A DNA stretch of 64,000 nucleotides from Pseudomonas quercus (GCF_012033695.1 NZ_JAAVJI010000015.1:1-64000); one strand, 5' to 3'. Shown: positions 52,639 to 61,911, counted from the stretch's first letter. A program made the numbers and translations. Notes: generated from the sequence alone by a model not told the origin.

Positions 52639-55551
52639 CTACGTGCAGGTTCTATTTTTTGTACACGAATTATCAGTGTACGTTGCCTGGTCGATAGCCG
52701 CGTGTTCGCCTCCTTTTAGGGCAGTATCCAGGCAGGTAGCGTGCACAGTTTTAGGGCGGGACACGCGGTCTACCAGGTACACCAAGTTGTGGTAATCCAC
52801 GCCACTGTGCTCGCTCAAGCCCACTTCACAGGTGCGGCTGGTGGACAGGCCTTCGTCGCAGTGCTGCACAGCGCTGCGTAATGTACGCAGGGCATGGGCG
52901 TTCAGTGCAGGCTGGGTGAAGCCCTTGTCGCCTGCGAAGCCGCAGCAGTGAATGCCTTCCGGCACTACAACCTGCTGGCTGCAACGCTTGGCAATCTCCA
53001 ACAGTGCCTGGCTCTGGCCTAAGCGCTGGGTGCTGCAGGTCACGTGAACGGCCACAGGCGCGGCTTGTGGGGTGATGTCCAGTTTGTCCAAGAGGTGGCT
53101 ATGGATAAATGCCACGGGGTCGTACAGGCTCAGGCGGGTGTCCATGGGCGTGTCTACCAGCCGCAGTGTGCAAGGGCTAGTGTCGCAGTACACCGGGTCC
53201 AGGCCGCCCCGGCTGGCTTTCAACAACGCGGCCACCAGTGCCTCCCGCTGGGTATCGCCTTGGGTGGCGTAGCCTTTGGAGGTGAATGGCTGGCCGCAGC
53301 ACAGGGCTTCCAGGCCTTCGGGGCATATCACCTGGTAGCCGGCTTTCTCCAGTAGCTGGCAGGTTTTTTCCACAAGGGGCGTCTGCTCGCGGTCCGTGGC
53401 CGCTGGCCCCATGGCGCGGGCCACGCAGGCGGCCAGGTACACCACCCGGGGGCGGGCGCTTTGGCTTGCCGTGGGGGTGGGCAGGGGCATGGCCGGTTGG
53501 GGCATTGTAGGTGGCCAGTGGGGCAGGGCGCCTTTGCTTAGGGTGCGCAGGCGTGCGGCGTAGTGGACTACCCGAGGTGCGCCCAGCAGCCGTTGGGCAT
53601 TGTCAGCCAGGCGCAGACCCATGCGTGCACCGGCTAGGGCGGTTGTGAAGTGGTCGGCGGCCCAGGTGGCGACGCGTGGGTGCCGGGCGGTGGCGCCGCG
53701 CAATTGCCGGATCAGGTCCCCGGTGTTGATGCCGACCGGGCAGCGTTCGGCGCACAGGCCGGTGGCGGCGCAGGTGTCGATGCCTTGGTATTGGAACTGC
53801 TGTTCAAGTCGGCTCACGTTTTGCCCGTCGCGGCGGCGTGCCTGAATGTCTCGCCACACCACAATGCGCTGGCGGGGGCTGAGGGTAAGCCCACGGGAGG
53901 GGCACACGGGTTCGCAGAAGCCGCATTCAATGCATTTATCCACAAGGGTGTCGGCAGCGGGCATGGGTTTGAGGTGTTTCAGGTGCACCTGTGGGTCTTC
54001 GCTCAGCACCACGTCCGGGTTGAGGATGCCGAGCGGGTCCAGCAGGCGTTTGAGGGTCCACATCAGTTGGTAGGCCTGGGTGCCCCATTCCAGTTCCACG
54101 AAGGGCGCCATGTTGCGGCCGGTGCCGTGCTCGGCTTTCAACGAACCGCCGAATTCCACGGCCACCAACTGCGCCACGTCGGCCATCAGGGCTTCATAGC
54201 GGGCGACCTCTTCTGGCTGGCTGAAGCCTTGGGTGAACACGAAGTGCAGGTTGCCCTCCAAGGCGTGACCGAACAGGATGGCTTCGTCGTAGCGGTGGGT
54301 GTCGAGCAGGGCCAGCAAGCGGTTGACGCCTTCGGCCAGGCGCTCTACGGGAAAGGTCACGTCCTCGATGATGACCGTGGTGCCTGTTTCACGCACGGCA
54401 CCTACGGCAGGGAAGGTGCCTTTGCGGATGGCCCACAGCTGCGCGTATTCAACAGGGTCGGTTGTGAAGGCAATGGATTGTTCTACTTCGAAGGCCGCGA
54501 GGGTGGCCATTACCTCCGTCACATGAGCGTGCACCCCTTCCACAGACGTGGCCGCGCATTCAATCAACAGGGCGCAGGCGCCTGGGGATAAGTTTTTGAC
54601 GAAAGCGGGCATGCCGGGTTTGTGTTGCACCGAGCGCAGGCTGCGGCGGTCTAGCAGCTCCACGGCTTCCACCGGGCAGCAGCGCAGGGCAGTTACAGCA
54701 GTGCAGCAGACCTCGACGCTGGGAAATACCACTAGGGCTGTGGCCTTGTGGGGCAGGTCCACCACAGTGTTGTAGGTGATGGCGCTGATAAACCCCAGGG
54801 TGCCTTCAGAGCCCACCAGCAGGTGGCTCAAGATATCCACAGGGTCGTGGTAATCCACCAGGGCGTTGAGGCTCAGGCCGGTGGTGTTTTTCAGCCGGTA
54901 CTTGTGGCGAATGCGTGAAGCCAAGGCGTGGTCGGCACGTACCTGCTCGCCCAGCTGTTGCAGGGTGGCGAGCAGCGGGGCGTGGCTCTGCCGAAAAGCC
55001 GACACACTGGGCGGGTGTTCCGTGTCCACGCACGTGCCATCGGCCAGGATCATCCGCAGCCCGGCCAAGGTGTGGTAGGTGTTGTGGGCGGTGCCGCAGC
55101 ACATGCCGCTGGCGTTGTTGGCCACGATACCGCCTACCTTGCAGGCATTGAGGGAGGCTGGGTCTGGCCCTAGCTTGCGGCCATAGGGCTGGAGCCAGGC
55201 ATTGGCCTGGGCGCCGATCACGCCGGGTTGCAGACGGATCTGTTCGCCTTGGTGGCGAATGCTGTGGCCGTTCCAGTGATCACCCAGCACCAGCAGCACT
55301 GAATCGCTCACAGCCTGCCCGGACAGGCTGGTACCGGCGGCCCGGAAGGTGACGGCCACGCGCTCGGCCGCTGCTGCCCGCAGCAGGTCGATCACTTCGG
55401 CTTCGTATTCAACGCGAACCACCAGCTTGGGCAGCAGCCGATAGAAACTGGCATCGGTGCCATAGGCCAGCAGGGCCATGGGGTCGGTGAAGCGGCGTGC
55501 CGCAGGAGTCAGCCGTTCAACCGTGGCCATGAACGCGGCCGGCAGGCTCAT
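52639..55551 (-). CDS. FAD- and Fe-S-binding D-lactate dehydrogenase (Dld-II type)
   Basis: The 970-residue protein oxidises D-lactate, passing electrons to the respiratory chain. The N-terminal FAD-binding part (about 30-500) has FRAAGTSLSGQAVSDS and GGIVANNASGMCCG, the C-terminal part of the flavin domain has GHALEGNLHFVFTQGF and GSLKAEHGTGRN. Then follow ferredoxin clusters CIECGFCEPVCP and CAATGLCAERCP, and CCG-type heterodisulfide reductase-like motifs (CCGQPFTSKG, CCGFAGDKG). It is the last gene of the lutABC operon; its start overlaps the lutC stop (ATGA). A substrate other than D-lactate is possible for this fused FAD/Fe-S class. All motifs are intact. Confidence 0.85.
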   Translation of the reverse strand: MSLPAAFMATVERLTPAARRFTDPMALLAYGTDASFYRLLPKLVVRVEYEAEVIDLLRAAAAERVAVTFRAAGTSLSGQAVSDSVLLVLGDHWNGHSIRHQGEQIRLQPGVIGAQANAWLQPYGRKLGPDPASLNACKVGGIVANNASGMCCGTAHNTYHTLAGLRMILADGTCVDTEHPPSVSAFRQSHAPLLATLQQLGEQVRADHALASRIRHKYRLKNTTGLSLNALVDYHDPVDILSHLLVGSEGTLGFISAITYNTVVDLPHKATALVVFPSVEVCCTAVTALRCCPVEAVELLDRRSLRSVQHKPGMPAFVKNLSPGACALLIECAATSVEGVHAHVTEVMATLAAFEVEQSIAFTTDPVEYAQLWAIRKGTFPAVGAVRETGTTVIIEDVTFPVERLAEGVNRLLALLDTHRYDEAILFGHALEGNLHFVFTQGFSQPEEVARYEALMADVAQLVAVEFGGSLKAEHGTGRNMAPFVELEWGTQAYQLMWTLKRLLDPLGILNPDVVLSEDPQVHLKHLKPMPAADTLVDKCIECGFCEPVCPSRGLTLSPRQRIVVWRDIQARRRDGQNVSRLEQQFQYQGIDTCAATGLCAERCPVGINTGDLIRQLRGATARHPRVATWAADHFTTALAGARMGLRLADNAQRLLGAPRVVHYAARLRTLSKGALPHWPPTMPQPAMPLPTPTASQSARPRVVYLAACVARAMGPAATDREQTPLVEKTCQLLEKAGYQVICPEGLEALCCGQPFTSKGYATQGDTQREALVAALLKASRGGLDPVYCDTSPCTLRLVDTPMDTRLSLYDPVAFIHSHLLDKLDITPQAAPVAVHVTCSTQRLGQSQALLEIAKRCSQQVVVPEGIHCCGFAGDKGFTQPALNAHALRTLRSAVQHCDEGLSTSRTCEVGLSEHSGVDYHNLVYLVDRVSRPKTVHATCLDTALKGGEHAAIDQATYTDNSCTKNRTCT

Positions 55552-56219
55552 GCATCCTCCAGAATCATTACCACCAGGTCTTTCGGGCCATGGGCGCCGT
55601 AGGCCAGTACCTGTTCGATGTCGGCGGTTTTCGACGGGCCGGACACCAGCAGGGCGTTGGTAGGCATCTGGCTGGCCCAGTTGAACCGCTGCATCACCTC
55701 ATACAGGTTGCTGTAGATCTCGCTGGCCTTCAGCAGCGCGAAATGCACCGGGGGCACCAGGCTCATCAGCCGGGGCTCGTCGGCGGTGGGCCACAGGATC
55801 AGGCTGCCCGTGGCGGCAATGGCACCCAGGGTGCCGGTGAGGCTGGCCGGGGTGTCGTTGAACAGCTCGGCTTTCCACTGTTCGATGGGCCGGTCGTAGG
55901 CGTGGGTGTGCGGGGCGTCGGGCAGGTCCTCCCAGGCGCAGAGCAATTGGCGGCCATGGGCGGTGGCGGGGGCAATAAGCAGGCTGTCCACTGCCTTGGT
56001 GTGCATCAGTTGGGCGAGCAACAGGGGCCAGCGGCCGGTGGTGGTGACGTGGGTTTCGGTGTGCACCGTTTCCATCAGTTGGCGAAGGCGGGCGATACGT
56101 TCTTCGGGTGGGTAGGTCCAGGGCGCAGTCACCAAGGCGGCATCGAAGTTATCCACAATGGGGGCGGTGCCCTGCAGGCTGGCGCGCAATGTGTTGAGGA
56201 TGCTGTTCCGCGCACTCAT
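55548..56219 (-). CDS. lutC: L-lactate utilization protein LutC (LldG-like)
   Basis: The 223-residue protein starts MSARNSILNTLRASL and has the LUD-domain segments SLTGTLGAIAATGSLILW and ALLVSGPSKTADIEQVLAYGAHGPKDLVVMIL. It is the third subunit of the LutABC complex that oxidises L-lactate in place of the FMN enzyme LldD. Both ends overlap neighbouring genes by ATGA, so stoichiometric translation with LutB and the D-lactate enzyme is likely. Confidence 0.9.
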   Translation of the reverse strand: MSARNSILNTLRASLQGTAPIVDNFDAALVTAPWTYPPEERIARLRQLMETVHTETHVTTTGRWPLLLAQLMHTKAVDSLLIAPATAHGRQLLCAWEDLPDAPHTHAYDRPIEQWKAELFNDTPASLTGTLGAIAATGSLILWPTADEPRLMSLVPPVHFALLKASEIYSNLYEVMQRFNWASQMPTNALLVSGPSKTADIEQVLAYGAHGPKDLVVMILEDA

Positions 56220-57667
56220 GGCGTTTTCCCGTTCAGGTGCTCGGCCGCCAGCTCATGCAGGGACCGGGGCGTAGGCGTTGGCGCGCTGTGGTGCTGCGTC
56301 CAGGGGCCTGCGGCGGCAGGGGCCAGTGCGCGCAGGCGTGTGGCCATTTTCAGAAAGGCGCGGTATAGCCGTGGCGAGCTGTTAAGCCGCGCCCAAGTGT
56401 TCCAAGCCAGGCGTTCTTTGCGTGAGTATTTGCTGCCTTGGCCGCGCAGCAGCGGGGCACCTTCGGCGGGCGCTTTGACATTCTCTTCCCGCAGGCGGCG
56501 CAGCAGGGCCGGGATGGGAATCTTGACCGGGCACACTTCGCCGCAGGCACCGCACAGGGACGAGGCGCTGGGGTGGTCGGGGGCATTTTCCAGGCCCACC
56601 ATGTGGGGGGTGATGATTTTGCCGATAGGGCCGGGGTACACCTGGCCATAGGTATGGCCACCCACGCGGGTGTACACCGGGCAATGGTTCATGCAGGCGC
56701 CGCAGCGGATGCAGTTGAGGGTCTGGCGCAGTTCGCCGTCGGCAAAGGCCTGGCTGCGGCCGTTGTCCAGCAGCACCAGGTGCACTTCCTCGGGGCCGTC
56801 CAGCTCCCCGGCCTTGCGCGGGCTGGAGATCATGTTCACGTAGGTGGTGATAGGAATGCCCAGCGCCGAGCGTGTGAGCAGGGACAGCAGCGGCACCACG
56901 TCCCGCAGGTTTTCCACCACCTTCTCGATGCCGGTGACCGCAATGTGCACCGGGGGCACGCTGGTAACCATGCGGCCGTTGCCTTCGTTTTCCACCAGCA
57001 GCAGAGTGCCCGTTTCGGCGACAGCGAAGTTCACGCCGGACACGCCGATGTCCGCCTCGAAGAACTTCTGCCGCAGCACGCGCCGGCCGATCTGGATCAG
57101 CGCATCCACGTCCTGGGTGTACTCCACACCCAGCTTGCGCTCGAACAGGGACGCGACCTGGCCGGCGTTCTTGTGAATAGCGGGCATGATGATGTGGGAG
57201 GGTTTTTCGTGGTCCAGCTGCACGATGAACTCGCCCATGTCCGCTTCCAGGCATTCGATGCCTTGGGCGGCCAGCACGTCGTTCATCTCCATTTCCTCGC
57301 TGACCATGGACTTGCCCTTGATCACTTGGCGCGCTTCATGGGTAGCCACAATGCCCAGCACAATCTCGTTGGCCTGTTCCACCGTTTCGGCCCAATGCAC
57401 CTGAATGCCTTGGCGGGTGAGGTTGCGTTCCAGGGTTTCCAGCAGGTCAGGCAGCTTGGAGAGCGCGCGGGCACGAATAGCGTTACCCAAGGTGCGCAGC
57501 TGCTCGCGTTCCTCGGCGTCGGCGAAGGCCAGGGCGCGCTTGGTCATGAGCGAATCCATGGCCGTGCGGAAGTTGCCGCGCAGTTGGCTATCGCCCAGGG
57601 CTATATGGGCGCGCTCGCGAAAGGTGCTGGGCAGTTCCAGAGCCGGAATACGGGTGGCGGTGTTCAT
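56216..57667 (-). CDS. lutB: L-lactate utilization iron-sulfur protein LutB (LldF-like)
   Basis: LutB is the Fe-S subunit of the lactate oxidation complex. The 483-residue protein has an N-terminal LUD domain (KGKSMVSEEMEMNDVL, ITTYVNMISSPRKAGELDGPEE) and two 4Fe-4S motifs: CIRCGACMNHCPV and CGACGEVCPVKI. A longer open frame to 58045 runs into lutA. The ATG at 57667 is right: it overlaps the lutA stop as ATGA and gives the MNTATRIPALELP start. The downstream lutC start overlaps its stop. No defect was seen. Confidence 0.93.
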   Translation of the reverse strand: MNTATRIPALELPSTFRERAHIALGDSQLRGNFRTAMDSLMTKRALAFADAEEREQLRTLGNAIRARALSKLPDLLETLERNLTRQGIQVHWAETVEQANEIVLGIVATHEARQVIKGKSMVSEEMEMNDVLAAQGIECLEADMGEFIVQLDHEKPSHIIMPAIHKNAGQVASLFERKLGVEYTQDVDALIQIGRRVLRQKFFEADIGVSGVNFAVAETGTLLLVENEGNGRMVTSVPPVHIAVTGIEKVVENLRDVVPLLSLLTRSALGIPITTYVNMISSPRKAGELDGPEEVHLVLLDNGRSQAFADGELRQTLNCIRCGACMNHCPVYTRVGGHTYGQVYPGPIGKIITPHMVGLENAPDHPSASSLCGACGEVCPVKIPIPALLRRLREENVKAPAEGAPLLRGQGSKYSRKERLAWNTWARLNSSPRLYRAFLKMATRLRALAPAAAGPWTQHHSAPTPTPRSLHELAAEHLNGKTP

Positions 57668-58488
57668 TGGGCACCCCCGGTGCGTTGCCACAGAAAACTG
57701 GCCAGGTGTTGCCCGCGCAGGGGCTGCTGTTGTTTTTCCAGGGCACCGTTGATGTTCATCAGGCAGCCGCAATCGGCGGTGATGACCTGGTCGGCACCGG
57801 AATCCATCAGGTAGCGGGTTTTGTCGGCGACCATGGCGCCGGAAATGTCCGGCATGCGCACGCTGAACGTGCCGCCGAACCCGCAGCATTCGCTTTCGTG
57901 GCTGTGGTCCACCCGCTCCACCTGGCTCAATTGGGCTAGCAGTGCGCGGCCGTGCAGGTGCGTGTTCATTTCGCGGCGGGCCGAGCAGGAGGTGTGCAGC
58001 GCGACCTTGAGGGGGGCACCTTGGTCGTTGAGGGTGACCTGGCACACGTGCAGCAGGAACTCCGCCAGCTCATAGGTACGGTCGGCCAGGGCCTGGGCTT
58101 GTTCACGCCGTACCGGGTCGCCCTTGAACAAGGTAGGGTAGTGCTCGCGAAACATGCCCGCGCAGGAGCCGGACGGCACCACCACCGGCCAGGGCTCGGC
58201 AAACAGCGCCAACTGTGCGGCAGCCACGGTACGGGCCTGGTCGGTGTAGCCACTGGTGTAGGCCGGCTGGCCGCAGCAGCTTTGGCCTTGGGGGTAGTTA
58301 ACAGTGATGCCTTCGCGCTCCAGCAGCCGGATCGCGTCCAGGCCTGCGCTGGGGAAGAAAATATCCACTACACAGGTGCCGAACAGGTACACCCGGGCGG
58401 GCTTGGCCGTGGGATACGTTCGCGGAGGCGCTACAGGGGCGGCCACGCGGGTCGCGTTGGGCGCGGCGTTGTAATAGAGCTCGCTCAT
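57664..58488 (-). CDS. lutA: L-lactate utilization protein LutA (LldE-like)
   Basis: The 274-residue protein has two CCG domains: RVYLFGTCVVDIFFP with SCCGQPAYTSGY, and ALHTSCSARREM with ECCGFGGTFSV, which bind an unusual Fe-S cluster in the LutABC complex. The first 28 residues precede the usual start of the family. It heads the four-gene operon and so marks its promoter, in 58489-58749. Neither a lactate permease nor an LldR-type regulator is next to it in this window, which is unusual for Pseudomonas lactate clusters. Confidence 0.92.
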   Translation of the reverse strand: MSELYYNAAPNATRVAAPVAPPRTYPTAKPARVYLFGTCVVDIFFPSAGLDAIRLLEREGITVNYPQGQSCCGQPAYTSGYTDQARTVAAAQLALFAEPWPVVVPSGSCAGMFREHYPTLFKGDPVRREQAQALADRTYELAEFLLHVCQVTLNDQGAPLKVALHTSCSARREMNTHLHGRALLAQLSQVERVDHSHESECCGFGGTFSVRMPDISGAMVADKTRYLMDSGADQVITADCGCLMNINGALEKQQQPLRGQHLASFLWQRTGGAQ

Positions 58489-58699
58489 CAGGTGTGTGCT
58501 CCGCAGTGGCCCGGTTTGTTATAGGTAGGCGCGGGCGCGTTTGGCTCGAATGGGGGCTGCCCATTCACACGTGCTGATGTGAGGTTAGTTCGACCTTGAG
58601 CGACGTTCTAGTGAGATTGCGAGGATAGGCCGCTGTAGGCGCGTGCGAAAGCGTGTTCGCAGGCTGTCGCCAGCTCCCACAGAGCGCGGCGCGTGCGAA

Positions 58700-58724
58700 G
58701 CGCGCGAAAGCGGTGTTCGCGCGC
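58700..58724 (-). terminator. Hairpin after smpB
   Basis: GCGCGCGAA (58700-58708) and TTCGCGCGC (58716-58724) form a perfect nine-base stem 26 bases beyond the smpB stop. It lacks a T-run, so it may be only a stability stem; it also lies in the lactate operon's promoter region. Confidence 0.45.
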
Positions 58725-58749
58725 CCACATGGAAACAAAGTGCGAAGGG

Positions 58750-59235
58750 CTATTCGTCGCCCTTGCCCTTGTTGCGCACGGCGCGCTGGATCTCGCGGGC
58801 AGAATCGCGTTCGCGCTCGGTGTCGCGCTTGTCGTATTCCTTTTTGCCCTTGCCCAGTGCAATTTCGCACTTGATCAGGTGCTTGCTCCAGTACAGCGCG
58901 GTACACACGGCGGCGTAGCCTTTCTGCTGTACCGAGGAATGCAGACGCTCCAGCTCTTTCTTGTTGAGCAGCAGCTTGCGCGTACGGGTAGGGTCCGCAA
59001 TCACATGGGTGCTGGCGGCGGTGAGCGGCGTGAAGTGCGAGCCGAACAACCAGGCTTCGCCATCCTTGAGCAGCACATAGCTGTCGACCAGCTGCGCCTT
59101 GCCCGCCCGCAGGCTTTTGACTTCCCAACCGGCGAGTACCAGCCCCGCTTCGAAGCGGTGCTCGATGAAATAGTCGTGCCGCGCTTTCTTGTTCAGCGCG
59201 ATTGTCCCCGTAGGGTGCTTCTTTTGCTTGGCCAT
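58750..59235 (-). CDS. smpB: SsrA-binding protein SmpB
   Basis: SmpB binds tmRNA and delivers it to stalled ribosomes. The 161-residue protein starts MAKQKKHPTGTIALNKKARHDY, contains AGLVLAGWEVKSLRAGKAQL and YVLLKDGEAWLFGSHFTPL, and ends in a basic tail (DKRDTERERDSAREIQRA). The frame reads back to 59346, but 59235 is the natural start. It is divergent from the symporter gene, 134 bases away. Its partner ssrA lies in the same window, separated by the lactate operon. Confidence 0.96.
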   Translation of the reverse strand: MAKQKKHPTGTIALNKKARHDYFIEHRFEAGLVLAGWEVKSLRAGKAQLVDSYVLLKDGEAWLFGSHFTPLTAASTHVIADPTRTRKLLLNKKELERLHSSVQQKGYAAVCTALYWSKHLIKCEIALGKGKKEYDKRDTERERDSAREIQRAVRNKGKGDE

Positions 59236-59369
59236 AGGGCGCGCATTATAGGGGCAACTTTGGCGCTCGGCTATGGCCTGGGCGTGTTTCAAAGCGATTA
59301 CAGCAGGTTGAGCCGCCACGACGAATCCCGGACAATGCGCGCTCATTTTTGTTCAGGGGCAGTAAACGG

Positions 59370-60773
59370 ATGTCGAGTGAAAAGGTATCCGTCCATGGAA
59401 GCTGGGCCAGCCGCTGGGTATTCATCCTGGCAGCTACCGGTTCTGCGGTCGGGCTGGGTAGCATCTGGAAATTCCCTTACATGGTGGGCGAGTACGGCGG
59501 CGGTGCGTTCGTACTGGTGTTCCTGGCGTGTATTGCGCTGATCGGCGTGCCGGTGATGCTGGCCGAAACCCTGATCGGCCGCCGTGCCCGGCAAAGCCCG
59601 GCCAATGCCCTGGCTGCCCTGGCGCGGGACGTAGGCCAGCCTGCGGCCTGGTCTTGGGCGGCCTTCGCCGGCATGCTCACGGCCTTGCTGATCCTGTCCT
59701 TCTATAGCGTGGTGGGCGGGTGGTCGTTCGACTACATCCTGGACATGGCCAAAGGGGATTTCCAAGGTGTCACGCCTGACCAGGTAGGGGCCTATTTCGG
59801 CAATGTGATCGGGGACCCGCTGCGACTGATCTTCTGGCACAGCGTGTTCATGTTCACCTCGGCCGTGGTGATCGCCAAAGGCGTGGTCGGGGGGCTGGAG
59901 CGCAGCCTGCGCATCATGATGCCCCTGCTGTTCGTACTGTTGTTGGTGCTGCTGGGTTACAGCATGACCACCGGGCACTTCATGCAAGGCCTGCATTTCA
60001 TGTTTGACTTTGACGCCAGCAAGGTGCTGGACGGGTTGCTGCCCGCCATGGGCCATGCGTTCTTTTCCCTGAGCGTGGGCGTGGGCTCGATCATGATTTA
60101 CGGGGCTTACATGCCCAAAAGCGCGTCCATTGGCGGCACTATCGTTTCCGTGGCCCTGCTGGACACCTTCGTATCGCTGTTGGCAGGCGTTGCACTGTTC
60201 CCCATCGTGTTCGCAGCCGGGCTGAATCCCAGCGAAGGGCCGGGCCTGATGTTCGTAACCCTGCCTTATGCCTTCGGTAGCGTTCCCTTCGGCCAGGTCA
60301 TGGGCGTGGTGTTCTTTATTCTGGTAGGTGTCGCTGCCTGGAGCTCAGCCATTTCGCTGCTCGAACCCATGGTGGCGTACCTGGTGGAGCGGCACAAAAT
60401 CTCTCGCGCCTGGGTCTCCACCTGGCTGGCGCTGGCCTGCTGGCTGTTCGGCCTGGGCACCGTGTTTTCCTTCAACCTGTGGAAGGAAGCCAAATTTTTC
60501 GTGAACGATGCCGCCGGCTTTCACCTCTATCAATGGGGAGCCCAGGCAGGCCTGGACTTCTTTGGGGTGGTGGATTTCTTCACCTCACGAATCATGCTTC
60601 CGCTCGGCGGGCTGTGCTTTGCGGTATTCGCCGGCTGGGTGATGGGGCGCGCTGCGGTGCGCGACGAGCTGGCCATGCGGCATCCGCTGGCCTTCGAGGC
60701 GACCTTCTTTTTGATGCGCTATGTGGCGCCGTGCGGCATCCTCATCGTATTTGCTGCCCAGCTTTGGAAATGA
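59370..60773 (+). CDS. Sodium-dependent transporter of the neurotransmitter:sodium symporter (NSS) family
   Basis: The 467-residue, mostly hydrophobic protein has the NSS start WASRWVFILAATGSAVGLGS followed by IWKFPYMVGEYGGGAF, where the first helix unwinds around sodium and substrate, and the family pattern of about 11-12 helices. SVVGGWSFDYIL and GVGSIMIYGAYMPK are also typical. Bacterial members take up amino acids such as tryptophan, tyrosine or leucine with Na+; the substrate here is unknown. ATG 59370 is favoured over the ATG at 59349 as the former starts MSSEKVSVHGSW and follows AGGGGC. ratA starts seven bases after its stop. Confidence 0.9.
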   Translation: MSSEKVSVHGSWASRWVFILAATGSAVGLGSIWKFPYMVGEYGGGAFVLVFLACIALIGVPVMLAETLIGRRARQSPANALAALARDVGQPAAWSWAAFAGMLTALLILSFYSVVGGWSFDYILDMAKGDFQGVTPDQVGAYFGNVIGDPLRLIFWHSVFMFTSAVVIAKGVVGGLERSLRIMMPLLFVLLLVLLGYSMTTGHFMQGLHFMFDFDASKVLDGLLPAMGHAFFSLSVGVGSIMIYGAYMPKSASIGGTIVSVALLDTFVSLLAGVALFPIVFAAGLNPSEGPGLMFVTLPYAFGSVPFGQVMGVVFFILVGVAAWSSAISLLEPMVAYLVERHKISRAWVSTWLALACWLFGLGTVFSFNLWKEAKFFVNDAAGFHLYQWGAQAGLDFFGVVDFFTSRIMLPLGGLCFAVFAGWVMGRAAVRDELAMRHPLAFEATFFLMRYVAPCGILIVFAAQLWK

Positions 60774-60780
60774 CGCGTCC

Positions 60781-61215
60781 ATGACAACCCATATTCAACG
60801 TTCCGCCCTGCTTCCTTATCCCGCCCAGGCCCTGTACGACTTGGTGAACGACGTTGCGCGCTACCCGGAATTCCTGCCGTGGTGTTCGTCCACCAAGGTG
60901 CTGGACAGCACGCCAACGTCCATGCGCGCCAGCCTGGAGGTGGCCAAGGGTGGCCTGAGCCAGCGCCTGGTAACTCGCAACGAGCTGGTGCCGGGCGAGC
61001 GCATCGAGATGAACCTGGAGGAGGGGCCCTTCACCCAGTTGCATGGCATCTGGGTATTCAAGCCATTGGGTGAGAAAGCCTGCAAGATCAGCCTGGACCT
61101 GGCCTTCGACTATGACGGCCCGATTGTGCGCGCTACCTTGGGGCCACTGTTCAACCAGGCTGCCAACACGCTAGTGGATGCATTCTGCCAGCGGGCCAAA
61201 CAGCTCAATGGCTGA
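60781..61215 (+). CDS. ratA: RatA-type START/polyketide cyclase-like ribosome-associated protein
   Basis: The 144-residue protein matches the RatA/COQ10-like family: MTTHIQRSALLPYPAQALYDLV, YPEFLPWC, LTRNEL-type segment RNELVPGERIEMNLEEGPF and GPLFNQAANTLVDAFCQRA. E. coli RatA inhibits 50S-30S joining; other homologues bind quinones, so both roles are possible. It follows the symporter gene in an operon. Its stop overlaps the start of a vestigial frame that may be the remains of rnfH (ratB). Confidence 0.92.
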   Translation: MTTHIQRSALLPYPAQALYDLVNDVARYPEFLPWCSSTKVLDSTPTSMRASLEVAKGGLSQRLVTRNELVPGERIEMNLEEGPFTQLHGIWVFKPLGEKACKISLDLAFDYDGPIVRATLGPLFNQAANTLVDAFCQRAKQLNG

Positions 61216-61228
61216 GGCCACGAGTTAG
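61208..61228 (+). pseudogene. Possible vestige of rnfH (ratB), start only
   Basis: ATG 61208 overlaps the ratA stop and opens a frame of six codons, MAEATS, then TAG. RnfH-family genes normally follow ratA at this point and often start MAE- or MAD-, so this looks like a deletion that kept the start and removed the rest before the terminator. The case rests on position and three residues. Confidence 0.35.
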
Positions 61229-61243
61229 CAAAAGCTGAAAGCA

Positions 61244-61278
61244 AAAAAAAAGCCCGGTGCATTAGCCCGGGCTTTTTT
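61244..61278. terminator. Bidirectional rho-independent terminator between ratA and bamE
   Basis: AGCCCGG (61251-61257) pairs with CCGGGCT (61267-61273), flanked by A-run and T-run (AAAAAAAA ... TTTTTT), so it can terminate both the plus-strand ratA and the convergent minus-strand bamE transcripts. Confidence 0.9.
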
Positions 61279-61289
61279 GCAGGTGCCTG

Positions 61290-61814
61290 TTACCGCGGCG
61301 AGCTTTCGATCGGCTGCGGGCTAGGCACGGGAATCGGCTTGGCCTGGTCCACATCACGCTGGATGTCATCAAGCAGCGACCCTGGCTGGGGCGGTGTTTC
61401 TGGCTGCTGCTGTGGCTGGGCAGGTGCCTGGTCGGCAGGGGCAGCGCTGTCCTTGCCCAGAATGGCGTCGTCGCGGCTCACACCTGGCATGAAGTCACCC
61501 GACAGGCTGGCCAGCTGGTCGTTGCCATTGAAGAACACGCTCACACGCTCCTGCTGCCGACGGGCGCCACCTTGCTGCATGCTGTACAGGTAATCCCAGC
61601 GGTTGGGATGGAAGGTGTCCACCAACAGGGGGTTGCCCATGATAAACCGCACTTGCCGCCGGGTCATTCCAGGCCTCAACTGGTCTATCATGTCCTGCGT
61701 GACGACATTGCCCTGCTGGATGTCGATCTTATAAACCCCGGGGAACGAACAACCGGCGAGTGCGAGCAGGCTCACGAGGGTGAGGCTGGTAAGCAAGTGC
61801 TTGGTGTTTTGCAT
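61290..61814 (-). CDS. bamE: Outer membrane assembly lipoprotein BamE (OmlA/SmpA)
   Basis: BamE is a small lipoprotein of the beta-barrel assembly complex. The 174-residue precursor has a lipoprotein signal with lipobox LAGC (Cys22), then the family core FPGVYKIDIQQGN, MIDQLRPGMTRRQVRFIMG and NRWDYLYSMQQG. The C-terminal 55 residues are Gln/Pro-rich and variable. It is divergent from fur (97 bases apart), the usual Pseudomonas arrangement. Confidence 0.94.
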   Translation of the reverse strand: MQNTKHLLTSLTLVSLLALAGCSFPGVYKIDIQQGNVVTQDMIDQLRPGMTRRQVRFIMGNPLLVDTFHPNRWDYLYSMQQGGARRQQERVSVFFNGNDQLASLSGDFMPGVSRDDAILGKDSAAPADQAPAQPQQQPETPPQPGSLLDDIQRDVDQAKPIPVPSPQPIESSPR

Positions 61815-61911
61815 CGGTGGGCGACTTCCACTATCTTGGCTGGGTCAACAAAGCCCCGATCATACCCGCATTGAATCAAGCTGCGAAGCAGCATCGGCGA
61901 GAAAGCTGACC

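Noticed and set aside
52639..58488. Long open frames on the plus strand opposite the lactate operon, such as 53650-54591, 55590-56651 and 56438-57814.
   Set aside because: High-GC codon bias keeps antisense frames open. They have no motifs or ribosome sites, and the minus-strand genes are well supported.
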